A stretch of DNA of 64,000 nucleotides from Nocardia iowensis. GTDB taxonomy: Bacteria; Actinomycetota; Actinomycetes; Mycobacteriales; Mycobacteriaceae. Positions 35,339 to 44,349 of this stretch are shown here, piece by piece; positions within the stretch are counted from its first letter, which is position 1, and each line of letters opens with the position of its first letter. The stretch is from positions 1,550,001 through 1,614,000 of the forward strand of contig NZ_CP078145.1 in NCBI RefSeq assembly GCF_019222765.1. Reading direction: 5' to 3'. The notes below the pieces were generated by a model. It was given only the letters and a program-made list of their open reading frames with translations, ran no database searches and was not told the origin of the DNA. The position numbers were made by a program, and so were the translations under genes.

Positions 35339-37372
35339 ATGACCGGTGCAGTCGATGTCGCCGAGAAAGCCCCCGAGCCGATGAGCCGGGCCAAGACCAA
35401 CATAGTGTTCGCCACGATTGTGCTCGGCATGTTGCTGGCGGCCCTCGATCAGACGATCGTGTCCACCGCACTGCCGACGATCGTCGCCGACCTCGGCGAG
35501 GCCGGGCACATGGCCTGGGTGGTCACGGCCTATCTGCTCGCCGAGGCGGTGGCGACCGCGCTGGCAGGCAAGCTCGGCGACTTGTTCGGCCGCAAGCTGA
35601 TCTTCCAGCTCAGTGCGTTGATCTTCATCGTCGGCTCGATGATCGCCGGGCTGGCGAACGGGATGACGCTGCTGATCGTCGCCCGCGGCATCCAGGGCTT
35701 CGGCGGCGGCGGCCTGATGGTCACCGCGATGGCGCTGATCGCCGACACCATCCCGCTGCGCCAGCGCGGCAAGTATCAGGGCGCGCTCGGCGCCGTCTTC
35801 GGTGTCACCACGGTGATCGGGCCGACGCTCGGCGGGCTGTTCACCGACCACGCGAGCTGGCGCTGGTGCTTCTACGTCAACGTGCCCATCGCGATCATCA
35901 TGATCGTGATGTCGGCCCGCACCATCCCCAAGGTGCGCGCCGCCATCAAGCCGATCATCGATTACGCGGGCATCGGACTTGTCGCCGTGGCGGTTTCGAC
36001 CCTCATCCTCGGGCTGGAATGGGGCGGGCAGGAATACGCCTGGGGCTCATCGATGATCCTCGGCCTGTTCGCTGCGTCGGTGGTGCTGTTCGCGGCGTTC
36101 GTGGCCATCGAGCTGCGAGCCAAGGAACCCATGCTCCCCATGGGGCTGTTCCGCAGCAGAGTGTTCACGGTCTGCTCGATCCTCAGCTTCATCTGCGGCT
36201 TCGCCATGCTCGGCTCGATCACCTATCTGCCCGCGTATCTCCAGTACGTGGACGGCGTCTCGGCGACCATGTCCGGTGTGCGTTCGCTGCCGCTGGTGGC
36301 CGGTCTACTGGTCACCTCGATCCTGTCCGGCCAGGTGGTCGGCAAGACCGGCCACTACCGGTACTTCCCGATCGTCGGCACGCTGGTGATGGCGCTCGGG
36401 CTGTACCTGATGTCGACCATGGGCCGCGACACCGGCATCTGGGAGGAATCGCTGTACATGATGGTGCTCGGTCTTGGCATCGGCCTGACCATGCAGGTGC
36501 TCACCATCGTCGTGCAAAACACCGTGCCGTACGCCCAACTCGGCACCGCGACCTCCGGCGTCACCTTCTTCCGCACCCTCGGAAGTACCTTCGGCACCGC
36601 GATTTTCGGCACCCTGTACAGCAACGAGATCGGCCCGAATCTGACCGCGGCGCTGCAAGAGGTCAAAGTGGTGCCGCCGCAGGTCGCCGCGAATCCGCAG
36701 TCGCTACAGGCCGTGCCAGAGGAAGTCTCGGCGCCCATTATCGACGCCTACGCCAACACCATCGACCACGTTTTCATCTGGGTGGTACCGGTGGCCTTGA
36801 TCGGTTTCGTGGTCGCCTGGTTCCTCAAAGAAGTGCCGCTGCGCGACAGTGCGCGCACGAGTGCGGGTGATGTGGGCGGTGGCTTCTCGGTGCCCGACTC
36901 CGCGGACCGAGTCGTGCAACTGGAGCGGGCGATCGCCGGGACCCTGCGCAAGTCGCACGCCGAGGGACCGATCGGCCCGCGCATTCTCGCGGACGCGGGC
37001 AGCACGCTCAGCCGCGGCGAGGCATGGGCGCTCGGGCAGGTGTACCTGCGCGACCGCGTCAAGGGCGGGGCCACGCTGGACGCGGTCGCGCGGGCGCACA
37101 AGCTGCCCGATGACGTACTCGCGCCGATCTATCGCCGGGTGGCCGAGAAGGGCTATCTCATCGACGACGGCCGGGAACTGCGGCTGACCGACGCGGGCCA
37201 GGGCGAGCTGGATCGGGTCAAGGCCGCGTGGCGCCGGTGGCTCGACAGCACGCTCGATGATTGGAACAACGACGATCCCGCCGATCGCGCGCTGTTCGAC
37301 CAGGCATTGGACAACGTCGCCGCCAAGCTGCTCGAAGAGGAGACGGGCGAGCACGAGCCCGCCCGCACCTGA
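35339..37372 (+). CDS. MFS drug exporter (DHA2/EmrB type) with C-terminal winged-helix-like tail
   Basis: This 677-residue protein has about 14 membrane helices in residues 15-510, with motif A (GKLGDLFGRK), motif C around FGVTTVIGPTLGGLF, and ASWRWCFYVNVPI, all typical of the EmrB/QacA family. The last ~165 residues are soluble; within them GGATLDAVARAHKLPDDVLAPIYRRVAEKGYLI then LRLTDAGQGELD looks like a MarR-type winged helix. M. tuberculosis Rv1877 has a similar length. Drug specificity is unknown. It starts 55 bp after the sigma-factor gene. Confidence 0.85.
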   Translation: MTGAVDVAEKAPEPMSRAKTNIVFATIVLGMLLAALDQTIVSTALPTIVADLGEAGHMAWVVTAYLLAEAVATALAGKLGDLFGRKLIFQLSALIFIVGSMIAGLANGMTLLIVARGIQGFGGGGLMVTAMALIADTIPLRQRGKYQGALGAVFGVTTVIGPTLGGLFTDHASWRWCFYVNVPIAIIMIVMSARTIPKVRAAIKPIIDYAGIGLVAVAVSTLILGLEWGGQEYAWGSSMILGLFAASVVLFAAFVAIELRAKEPMLPMGLFRSRVFTVCSILSFICGFAMLGSITYLPAYLQYVDGVSATMSGVRSLPLVAGLLVTSILSGQVVGKTGHYRYFPIVGTLVMALGLYLMSTMGRDTGIWEESLYMMVLGLGIGLTMQVLTIVVQNTVPYAQLGTATSGVTFFRTLGSTFGTAIFGTLYSNEIGPNLTAALQEVKVVPPQVAANPQSLQAVPEEVSAPIIDAYANTIDHVFIWVVPVALIGFVVAWFLKEVPLRDSARTSAGDVGGGFSVPDSADRVVQLERAIAGTLRKSHAEGPIGPRILADAGSTLSRGEAWALGQVYLRDRVKGGATLDAVARAHKLPDDVLAPIYRRVAEKGYLIDDGRELRLTDAGQGELDRVKAAWRRWLDSTLDDWNNDDPADRALFDQALDNVAAKLLEEETGEHEPART

Positions 37373-37413
37373 CCTCGCTTGTCTCCGATCGCGAACGACA
37401 CTTGCCACGCAAA

Positions 37414-37443
37414 TACTCGTGCACGTATATTCGTAGACGAGTA
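37414..37443. promoter_or_regulatory. PadR-type operator dyad
   Basis: Outer arms TACTCGT (37414) and ACGAGTA (37437) are perfect inverted repeats, with inner ACG/CGT and a central ATAT also near-symmetric, making a roughly 30-bp dyad. It ends within the Shine-Dalgarno sequence of the padR gene, as expected for an autorepressor. Confidence 0.7.
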
Positions 37444-37453
37444 AGGAGGTGTG

Positions 37454-38113
37454 ATGGCCACGAAACGCAAGGTGAACAACCTGCTCGCGCTTGCTGTGCT
37501 CTCCGTGATGATCGACCGGCCGAAGCACCGCTACGAGATCGCCCAAACGTTGCGTGACCGCGGCAAAGACCACGACATGGACATCAAGTGGGGCTCGCTC
37601 TACACCGTCGTGCAGAACCTGGCGAAGGTCGGCTTCCTGGAAATCGTCGGCAGCGAGCGCGACGGCGCGCGACCGGAACGGGTCATCTATCGGATCACCG
37701 ATGCCGGACGAACCGAACTCACCGACTGGACAAGGGAATTGCTCGCCGTACCCGAGCCGGAACAGCACCGGTTCGTCGCCGGGCTTTCCATCCTCGCGGT
37801 GCTACCGCCGGACGAAGTCATCGAGTTGCTCGGCAAGCGCATCGACGCGCTGAGTCAAGCCATCGACGTCGTGCGCGGCGAACTCGAGCGGATAGCGGCC
37901 ATCAAGCTGCCGCGACTGTTCGTCATCGAAACCGAGTTCGGTCTCGCCATGCTGGAAGCCGAAGCGGCGTGGGCACGTTCGCTGCGCGACGAACTGGTCG
38001 ACGGCACCTTCCCCGACGTCGCCTGGTGGCGACAGATGCACGCCGAAGGCACCCCTTTCGCCGAAGTCATCGAGTCCGTGGAAAGGGGGATGACCCAACA
38101 GGAATCGTCCTGA
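37454..38113 (+). CDS. PadR family transcriptional regulator
   Basis: This 219-residue protein has an N-terminal PadR winged helix (NNLLALAVLSVMIDRPKHRYEIAQTL, then MDIKWGSLYTVVQNLAKVGFLE and the wing VIYRITDAGRTEL) and a C-terminal helical dimerisation domain (Vir_C-like, about residues 100-200). AAGGAGG precedes the ATG. It lies upstream of an FAD-dependent monooxygenase gene and downstream of an MFS exporter gene; one or both are probable targets. Confidence 0.9.
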   Translation: MATKRKVNNLLALAVLSVMIDRPKHRYEIAQTLRDRGKDHDMDIKWGSLYTVVQNLAKVGFLEIVGSERDGARPERVIYRITDAGRTELTDWTRELLAVPEPEQHRFVAGLSILAVLPPDEVIELLGKRIDALSQAIDVVRGELERIAAIKLPRLFVIETEFGLAMLEAEAAWARSLRDELVDGTFPDVAWWRQMHAEGTPFAEVIESVERGMTQQESS

Positions 38114-38296
38114 CAACGAGACCAGGCCCGGCGGGGTGCGGCAACACCGCCGCCGAGCCCGATTGAACAGTCTCGAACCGCGCCCGCATGCGCGCACCCG
38201 GCTACAAGGCTGGCAACCACAGGATAACTGGGTGCGCGATGCACGGGTCGGTTCGGGGATTCGAAGAACCCATAACGCGCAAACCTGGAGACATCC

Positions 38297-39499
38297 ATGT
38301 CGAAAACACAAACCGCACTGGTCATCGGCGGCGGCATCGCCGGACCGGTCGCCGCAACCGCACTACTGAAGGCAGGCATCGAGGCCCGCGTCTACGAGGC
38401 GTATCCCGGCCCCTCGTACAACATCGGCAGCGGGCTCGCGCTCGCGCCGAACGGCCTTGCCGCCCTCGATGTCATCGATGCGGGCGATTCGGTCCGCGAC
38501 ATCGCGCTGCCGATCGCGAACATGAGTTTGTCGATCGGCGGCAAGCACATGCGGGTGCCCGGTCCGGCAGGCCTGGCGCCGCTGCAACTGGTCGACCGCG
38601 GTGAGCTGCATCAGACCCTGCACGATCATGCGGTAGCCGCCGGTGTGCCCTTCGAGTACAACAAGCGCCTCATCGACGTGGTCGAGGACGAGTCGGGCCT
38701 CACCGCCCGGTTCACCGACGGCAGCACCGCCACCGCCGACGTGCTGATCGGCGCCGACGGCATCCGGTCGACGGTGCGCGGCTTGATCGACCCGAACGCG
38801 CCGGGACCGGAGTACCTCGGCATGCTCGGCTTCGGCGCGCTGGTCGACTACGACGGCGACATCCCGGCCGACACCATGACCTTCGCCTTCGGCAAGAAGG
38901 CCTACTACCTGTACGGGCCGGGCGGCGACGGCCGGGTCATGTGGGGCGCCAACCTGCCGCACAAGGAGTACCTGTCGCTCACCGCGGCCCGCGCGATCCC
39001 GAAGTCGCACTGGCTCGGCATCCTGCGGGAGACCTATGCCGAGGACACCCCCGGCGGCGAACTGGCCAGGCGCACCACCGAGGAACAACTGGAAGTCACC
39101 GGCGCACTGCACATCATGCCGTCGGTGCCGCACTGGTTCCGCGGTCGCATGGTGCTGGTGGGTGACGCGGTGCACGCGCCGTCCAACAGTTCCGGCCAGG
39201 GTGCGTCGCTGGCCATCGAGAGTGCCATCCAGGTGGCCCGCTGCCTGCGTGACCTGCCGATACCGGAGGCGTTCGCTACTTATGAGCGGTTGCGCCGCGC
39301 CCGCGTGGAAGCCGTGGCGGCCCGTGCCGCCAAGTCCAACCACAGCAAGACCCTCGGACCGGTCGGGCGCAAGTTGATGCAGCTCACGGCGCCACTGTTC
39401 ATCAAGATGATGAACACGGAGAAGACCATGGGACCCGAGCAGCGCTACCGGATCGACTGGGCCGCGCCGGTGCAGCGGGAACTCGCGGTCGTGGCCTGA
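38297..39499 (+). CDS. FAD-dependent monooxygenase (PHBH/TetX-like)
   Basis: This 400-residue flavoprotein has the N-terminal FAD motif VIGGGIAGPVAATALLKAG with the acidic end at YEAYP, the DG motif (LIGADGIRSTVRG) and the GD motif (MVLVGDAVHAPSNSSGQGASLAIESA). These define class A aromatic hydroxylases and antibiotic-inactivating relatives. CCTGGAGA precedes the ATG. It follows the PadR gene by about 180 bp. The substrate is not inferable; an inducible detoxification role is an inference. Confidence 0.88.
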   Translation: MSKTQTALVIGGGIAGPVAATALLKAGIEARVYEAYPGPSYNIGSGLALAPNGLAALDVIDAGDSVRDIALPIANMSLSIGGKHMRVPGPAGLAPLQLVDRGELHQTLHDHAVAAGVPFEYNKRLIDVVEDESGLTARFTDGSTATADVLIGADGIRSTVRGLIDPNAPGPEYLGMLGFGALVDYDGDIPADTMTFAFGKKAYYLYGPGGDGRVMWGANLPHKEYLSLTAARAIPKSHWLGILRETYAEDTPGGELARRTTEEQLEVTGALHIMPSVPHWFRGRMVLVGDAVHAPSNSSGQGASLAIESAIQVARCLRDLPIPEAFATYERLRRARVEAVAARAAKSNHSKTLGPVGRKLMQLTAPLFIKMMNTEKTMGPEQRYRIDWAAPVQRELAVVA

Positions 39500-39565
39500 G
39501 CCGCCGAACCGTGCGGGCTGGTGGCTCGTACTCTTGGGACCATCCAATCGACGACCGGGGGACCC

Positions 39566-40333
39566 ATGCCATCAGACCACCAGCCCGCACTGCACCTCAC
39601 CGGCCTGTGTAAACGCTTCGGCGGACCATGGGTCGTCGATAATGTGAGCCTGGTGGTACCGCCGGGCTCCTTCTTCGGCCTGGTCGGCCCCAACGGGGCG
39701 GGCAAGACCACCACCTTGTCGATGGCCTGCGGGCTGCTGCGCCCGGACAGCGGGCGCGCCGAGATCTTCGGCGCCGACGTGTGGGCCGATCCGGCGCGCG
39801 CCAAGACCCTCGCCGGCGTGCTGCCGGACGGACTCGCGCTGCCGGAACGGCTCACCGGACGCGAATTGCTCACCTACACCGGGCTGTTGCGCGGCATGCC
39901 GGAGCGCACCGTCGCCGAACGGGCCGACGAACTGCTCGCGGTATTCGAATTGACCGGCGCCGAAGGCACTCTGGTCGTCGACTACTCCGCGGGCATGCGC
40001 AAGAAGATCGGCCTGGCCACCGCGCTGCTGCACGCGCCGAAGCTGCTGGTGCTCGACGAGCCGTTCGAGGCGGTGGATCCGGTGTCAGCGGGCACGATTC
40101 GCACCATCCTGCAGCGCTTCGTCGCGGCGGGCGGCGCGGTGGTGCTGTCGAGTCACGTGATGGCGTTGGTGGAGAACATGTGCGATCGGGTCGCGGTGAT
40201 CACCGGGGGACGGGTGGTGGCGGCAGGCACGCTGGACGAGGTCCGGGCCGGAACCACGTTGGAGGAGGCGTTCGTTCGGCTGGTCGGCGGCCGCGTCGGG
40301 GGAGAGGACGGGCTGTCGTGGTTGGCGTCCTGA
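39566..40333 (+). CDS. ABC transporter ATP-binding protein
   Basis: This 255-residue ATPase has Walker A GPNGAGKTTT, a signature motif degenerated to YSAGMRKKIG (in place of LSGGQ), Walker B LLVLDEPFEAVDP and the H-loop SSHVM. It belongs to the family of exporter ATPases paired with large, poorly conserved permeases. The ATG at 39566 follows GGGGGACCC. The permease gene begins inside its 3' end, so the two are coupled. Confidence 0.92.
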   Translation: MPSDHQPALHLTGLCKRFGGPWVVDNVSLVVPPGSFFGLVGPNGAGKTTTLSMACGLLRPDSGRAEIFGADVWADPARAKTLAGVLPDGLALPERLTGRELLTYTGLLRGMPERTVAERADELLAVFELTGAEGTLVVDYSAGMRKKIGLATALLHAPKLLVLDEPFEAVDPVSAGTIRTILQRFVAAGGAVVLSSHVMALVENMCDRVAVITGGRVVAAGTLDEVRAGTTLEEAFVRLVGGRVGGEDGLSWLAS

Positions 40334-41877
40334 TCCGAATGCGGTTGCTGCTCACCAAGCGTGGGTTGAGCAACGGCTGGCAAGGTTTCACCTTCGTACT
40401 CGGTATCGTGGTCGGCCTCTTCGCCGCTGTCGTCACCGCCGCGCTGATCGGCTTCGGCGCATCCGACGCCACCAAGGGAACCACCATTGCCGCAGCGCTT
40501 TTCGGCGTGTGGACGCTGGGTTGGCTGTGCGGTCCGGTGCTGATCGGCAGCAGCGACGAGACCGTGCAACCGGAGCACCTGCGGCTGCTGCCGCTCAGCA
40601 ATCGGCAGCTGGCCACCGGCCTGCTCGCCGCGGCATTCGCCGGGCCCGCGCCGGTGATCAATCTGATCGCGTTCGGCGGTCTGGTTGTGCTGGCGGCGCA
40701 ATTCGGTTGGGCGGCAAGCCTGGTCGCCTTGATCGCGGTGCTGCTGCAACTGGTGTTCGTGGTGCTGCTGTCCCGGGTGGTGCTGGCTTGGGTCGGTGCC
40801 GCCATGCGGTCGCGGCGCGGCAAAGATGTGGGCGTGCTGCTGGCCGGTCTGGTCGGCTTGGCCTACTACCCGATGAGTTGGCTGCTGTCCCACGTGAGCG
40901 TGCTGCGTGATCTACCGTCCGGCGCGGCCACGACGCTGCGCTGGCTGCCCTCCGGCTGGTCCGCTGTCGCGGTAGAAGGGGCGGCGCAAGAAAATTGGCT
41001 GCTCGCATTGCTGCCGCTGGTCGGCCTCGGCGCGGTGTCGCTCGGACTGTGGCAGGCGTGGTCGGTGCTGCTGGCTCGCAGGCTGGCGACCCCGATGAAT
41101 TCGGTGGCCGGTGGCGCGGGCGGTGGGCTGCTCAGCCGGGTGCGGCAGGACGGGCCGGTCGGCGCGGTGGCGGTCAAGGAACTGCGCGCCTGGTGGCGGG
41201 ACAGCAGGCGCCGGGCGACCCTGCTGCCGATCCTGGTGGTCGGCATCCTGATGCCGGTTTTCCCCGCTGTCCAGGGCGGTGGCACCGGCGGCGTGCCGTT
41301 CGCCGGGGTGACCTCGGCGTTGTTCGCCGCACTGGCCGGTGCCAATCTCTACGGCTATGACGGCACCGCCCTGTGGCAAACGCTCGTCACGCCGGGAGCG
41401 GTGCGGGCTGATGTGCGCGGCAGGCTGCTGGCCATGCTGGTGGTGATCGGCCTGCCGACGCTGCTGATCACGCTGATCTTGCCGGGCGCGGTCGGCCGCT
41501 GGGGCGTGTACCCGTGGGTGTTGTCGCTGCATGCCGCGGCACTCGGCGTCGGCGTCTGCTCGGCACTGATCCTGTCGGTCCTGGCGCCGTATCCGCTGCC
41601 GCCGCGCACCGGCAATCCCTTCTCCGGCGGGGGTAACCCGGGGTGTGCCAAGGGCTTGATCCAGTTCGCGATGGTCTTCGGCCAGATGTTCGCGGTGCTT
41701 CCGGTGGTCGCCATTCTGCTGATCGGCCGCGCGACCGACCTGAAAGCGGTCGAATGGCTCGCACTGCCGGTGGGTATTGCGATCGGTGTCGCCGCGGCCG
41801 TTGTCGGCGCGCGCTTCGCTGAGCGGCGGCTGACGACCCGTGGACCTGAGCTGCTGGATGCGGTCCGTCATCGGTGA
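40318..41877 (+). CDS. ABC transporter permease
   Basis: This 519-residue membrane protein has about 12 hydrophobic segments in two halves (roughly 15-230 and 265-510) and a cytosolic stretch between them (LSRVRQDGPVGAVAVKELRAWWRDSRRR). That connector is typical of actinobacterial two-gene ABC exporters. A GTG start is inferred from GGGGAGAGG upstream and gives a 16-bp overlap with the ATPase gene. The substrate is unknown. Confidence 0.85.
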   Translation: MVGVLIRMRLLLTKRGLSNGWQGFTFVLGIVVGLFAAVVTAALIGFGASDATKGTTIAAALFGVWTLGWLCGPVLIGSSDETVQPEHLRLLPLSNRQLATGLLAAAFAGPAPVINLIAFGGLVVLAAQFGWAASLVALIAVLLQLVFVVLLSRVVLAWVGAAMRSRRGKDVGVLLAGLVGLAYYPMSWLLSHVSVLRDLPSGAATTLRWLPSGWSAVAVEGAAQENWLLALLPLVGLGAVSLGLWQAWSVLLARRLATPMNSVAGGAGGGLLSRVRQDGPVGAVAVKELRAWWRDSRRRATLLPILVVGILMPVFPAVQGGGTGGVPFAGVTSALFAALAGANLYGYDGTALWQTLVTPGAVRADVRGRLLAMLVVIGLPTLLITLILPGAVGRWGVYPWVLSLHAAALGVGVCSALILSVLAPYPLPPRTGNPFSGGGNPGCAKGLIQFAMVFGQMFAVLPVVAILLIGRATDLKAVEWLALPVGIAIGVAAAVVGARFAERRLTTRGPELLDAVRHR

Positions 41878-41924
41878 GCGCTGAAAGTCGCGCTTCCACA
41901 TCGGCCAAGCAATAGACTTGTCCC

Positions 41925-42848
41925 GTGAGCGATAGGGATTCTGATGGCAGTCTCGATCTGAATCAGTTGCGCACATTTCTGGCCGTGCACCGGGCGGGGT
42001 CGATCACGGCGGGTGCGCGGCTGGTCGGATTGTCGCAGCCGACGGTGACCGCGCAGTTGCAGGCGCTGGAGAAGCGGTTGGAACAGCGGTTGTTCGAGCG
42101 ACTGCCGCGCGGTGTCGCGCCGACCGCGGCCGCCGCGGAATTGGCCGCGCGGATCGCCGAACCGTTGGACGCGTTGAACGCGGTAGCCGGGTGGTCCACC
42201 CCGGCCGAGTCGCTGCCCCAGCCACCGGTCCGGCTGGCCGGGCCCGCGGAAATCCTTGCGGTGCAGGCTCTTCCCGCGCTGGCGTCGTTGGTCGCGCGCG
42301 GCGTCCGACTGACGGTGACCGCGGGGCTCTCCGAAGACCTGCTCGCCGGATTACGCGCTGGACAGTACGACCTCGTCATGTCGACCGTGCGCCCGAGGGG
42401 CCGAACCGTGGTCGCCGAGCCGCTATCGGACGAGGAGTTCGTGCTGGTCGCCGCGCCCGCGGTGGCCGAAAGGATCGATACCGAACAACTGCGTGCCGAG
42501 GGCCCGGCCGCGCTGGCCGGGATACCGCTCGTCAGCTACGCCGCCGATCTGCCGATTCTGCGGCGGTACTGGCGACACGTATTCGGCATCCGTCTCACCG
42601 CCGAAGCGGCCGTCGTCGTCTCGGATCTCCGCGCGGTCGCCGCCGCCGTCGCGGCGGGCGCGGGCCTCAGCGTGCTACCGCGCTACCTCTGTGCGCCCCA
42701 ACTGGATTCGGGCACCCTGGTCACCCTGCTCGACCCGCCCGACCCGCCGATCAACACCGGCTTCCTGGTCCGCCGCCCCGGCACGGCCCCCCGCCCCCAC
42801 GTCGATCTCGTGCACAGCCACCTCCGCGCCGTCAGCCGCACCTGGTAG
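41925..42848 (+). CDS. LysR family transcriptional regulator
   Basis: This 307-residue protein has an N-terminal winged helix (LNQLRTFLAVHRAGSITAGARLVGLSQPTVTAQLQALEKRLEQRLFERL) and a two-lobed effector domain (about residues 90-300). There is no divergent neighbour: it follows the ABC permease by 47 bp on the same strand and ends against a decayed XRE gene, so its target is not obvious and may be the ABC genes. Confidence 0.9.
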   Translation: MSDRDSDGSLDLNQLRTFLAVHRAGSITAGARLVGLSQPTVTAQLQALEKRLEQRLFERLPRGVAPTAAAAELAARIAEPLDALNAVAGWSTPAESLPQPPVRLAGPAEILAVQALPALASLVARGVRLTVTAGLSEDLLAGLRAGQYDLVMSTVRPRGRTVVAEPLSDEEFVLVAAPAVAERIDTEQLRAEGPAALAGIPLVSYAADLPILRRYWRHVFGIRLTAEAAVVVSDLRAVAAAVAAGAGLSVLPRYLCAPQLDSGTLVTLLDPPDPPINTGFLVRRPGTAPRPHVDLVHSHLRAVSRTW

Positions 42849-42852
42849 CGGT

Positions 42853-43164
42853 TCAGGAATTGGCTGCACGCTTGCGCAGGATCTCGGCTGTCTGTTCGTC
42901 GCCGGGCAGGAATGCCTCCAGGTAGAGCTCGGCGAGGGTGATGTCGGTGGCGGTGGCGAACGAGGTGATGGTGGTGATCAACCGGAGTTCACCGTCCTCG
43001 CTGCGCAGCCGCAGGGGCACCGCGAAGCCGAGGTGGTCCGGGCACGGATCCACTTGCGGGAGATAGCTTTCCAGCTCTTCGATCAATTCTTCGAGGGCCG
43101 GGTCCGGGCTGCGGGCCAGCCGGGTGTGCGAGAGCTCGAGCGATTCGGCGAGCCGCACGACCAT
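42853..43164 (-). pseudogene. Remnant of an XRE/MmyB-type regulator
   Basis: This 103-codon frame retains the C-terminal end of the MmyB-like ligand domain (VPLRLRSEDGELRLITTITSFATATDITLAELYLEAFLPGDEQTAEIL). At its start it has what looks like the end of the HTH region (MVVRLAESLELS). The DNA-binding domain and most of the central domain are missing, so there seems to be an internal deletion plus loss of the 5' end. Intact relatives are about 260-300 residues. It directly abuts the end of the LysR gene. Confidence 0.6.
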
Positions 43165-43169
43165 GGTGC

Positions 43170-43319
43170 GGCAGATTGCCCGCCGGCCTCATCGGCCTCG
43201 GCTTGGCCTTGATCGCGCAGGCCGACAACTCCGTGGCAGGCGCGGGCTTCGACGTCATCGGCCTGAATGCCGACGGCCGCATCCACACCGACCACCAGTT
43301 CATCGAAGGCGTGCGGTGA
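43170..43319 (+). pseudogene. Remnant of an NTF2/SnoaL-like gene
   Basis: An open frame without a plausible start ends in GAGFDVIGLNADGRIHTDHQFIEGVR and a TGA. That is the typical last strand and tail of NTF2-like proteins that often sit divergent from MmyB-type XRE regulators. Only about 50 codons remain. With the fragment on the other strand it looks like the scar of a deletion that removed the promoter region and 5' ends of a divergent gene pair. Confidence 0.5.
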
Positions 43320-44048
43320 TCAGGGGCAGCTGCTGAGTTCCCTTGTCATGGCGTCCTTCTCGGCCTGGGTGACCCACAGCTGGTAGGCCGCTTTGACCTG
43401 GATCTGCCTGGTCACGTAGGCGCAGCGGTAGTTCTTGCTCGGCGGCAGCCAGCTGGCGGCGTCGGAGTCGCTCTTGGACTGGTTGGTTGGGCCGTCGACG
43501 GCCTGCAGGTTCAACGGATCGTTGGCGAGGTCGCGCCTGCGTTCCGCGGAAAGCTGTTGCGCGCCCTTCTGCCAGGCGTCCGACAGTGCGATCACGTGGT
43601 CGATCTGCACATCGTCGGAGGTCTTGGGACCGCGGACGAATTTGATGGTCTTGCCGGTGTACGGGTCGTTCAGGGTGCCGGTGGCGACGACGCAGCGGCT
43701 GTTGTCCTTGAAGGTGATCTCGGTGAGGTCGCGTTGCAGGATGTCGTTGCGGGTGTCGCACTTGTTGTGGCCGCCGGGCACCGACACGTCATCTGACCAG
43801 GCATTGCCGAATTGTTCACGGGTGTAACCGGTTTTGGGTGCGCGCCCGGCCACCCGGATCGCTTCGAGCATGGCGAGTGCGTCGCGGCTCGGCATGCTCG
43901 CCGGTGCGTCGGCACAGATTTGCGCCGACCCGGTGCACTGCGCGTTCGCTCTGGGGGATTCGACTCGGTTGACGTAGTAGTAGGACAGTCCGATGAATGT
44001 CGCGATGGCCAGCCCGATCAGAGCGAGCCGCTGAGCTGTGAACTTCAT
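43320..44048 (-). CDS. Secreted HNH endonuclease family protein (DUF1524-like)
   Basis: This 242-residue protein has an N-terminal membrane/signal segment (LALIGLAIATFIGLSYYYV) and an extracytoplasmic nuclease domain. The core motif is IDHVIALSDAWQKGAQQLSAERRRDLANDPLNLQAVDGPTN, with the catalytic DH and the downstream Asn-rich block. Pairs of cysteines (CTGSAQIC, CDTR and SRC, YRC and SSC) suit an exported enzyme. It may scavenge extracellular DNA or act on competitors; neither can be decided from sequence. Confidence 0.85.
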   Translation of the reverse strand: MKFTAQRLALIGLAIATFIGLSYYYVNRVESPRANAQCTGSAQICADAPASMPSRDALAMLEAIRVAGRAPKTGYTREQFGNAWSDDVSVPGGHNKCDTRNDILQRDLTEITFKDNSRCVVATGTLNDPYTGKTIKFVRGPKTSDDVQIDHVIALSDAWQKGAQQLSAERRRDLANDPLNLQAVDGPTNQSKSDSDAASWLPPSKNYRCAYVTRQIQVKAAYQLWVTQAEKDAMTRELSSCP

Positions 44049-44168
44049 CGAGCTTCCTAACGCCGATCACCCTGAACTATATCGGGCGCCAACGTATCCG
44101 GCGGTCGAGGTCATGGAAGTGATTGCCGCATATGAGCTTCGGCACAGCTAAGGGGAGTTGATATAAGT

Positions 44169-44208
44169 CCGCCCCCGAGTCGCCGTGCCGGCGCCGACTC
44201 GGGGGCGG
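44169..44208. repeat. Strong 14-bp inverted repeat (hairpin)
   Basis: CCGCCCCCGAGTCG and CGACTCGGGGGCGG pair perfectly around a 12-nt loop. On the minus strand it precedes the HNH gene, where it could be a leader structure. On the plus strand it directly precedes the possible small ORF. No T run follows on either strand. Confidence 0.7.
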
Positions 44209-44349
44209 GTGATCACGAGGGAGGTCGACCGTTCCGCGGTGGTGCGGGAGGTTGTCCAGTCCGAATTCGCACACGCCGACACCACGGGGCTGATGAGGGA
44301 GGACCCGAGGTGTCGAGCCGCGCTCGGCGAACTCGCTCGTGATGACTAG
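44209..44349 (+). CDS. Possible 46-residue ORF
   Basis: A GTG-initiated frame directly follows the hairpin and reads VITREVDRSAVVREVVQSEF, then ends GELARDD. The composition is protein-like, with alternating charged and hydrophobic residues, and could be a helical fragment. There is no clear Shine-Dalgarno sequence. It may be a remnant of a longer gene or chance; no family recognised. Confidence 0.25.
   Translation: MITREVDRSAVVREVVQSEFAHADTTGLMREDPRCRAALGELARDD

Noticed and set aside
35293..36870. 525-codon plus-strand frame overlapping the MFS gene in another frame
   Set aside because: No hydrophobic segments or recognisable motifs. The overlapping MFS frame has all family signatures.
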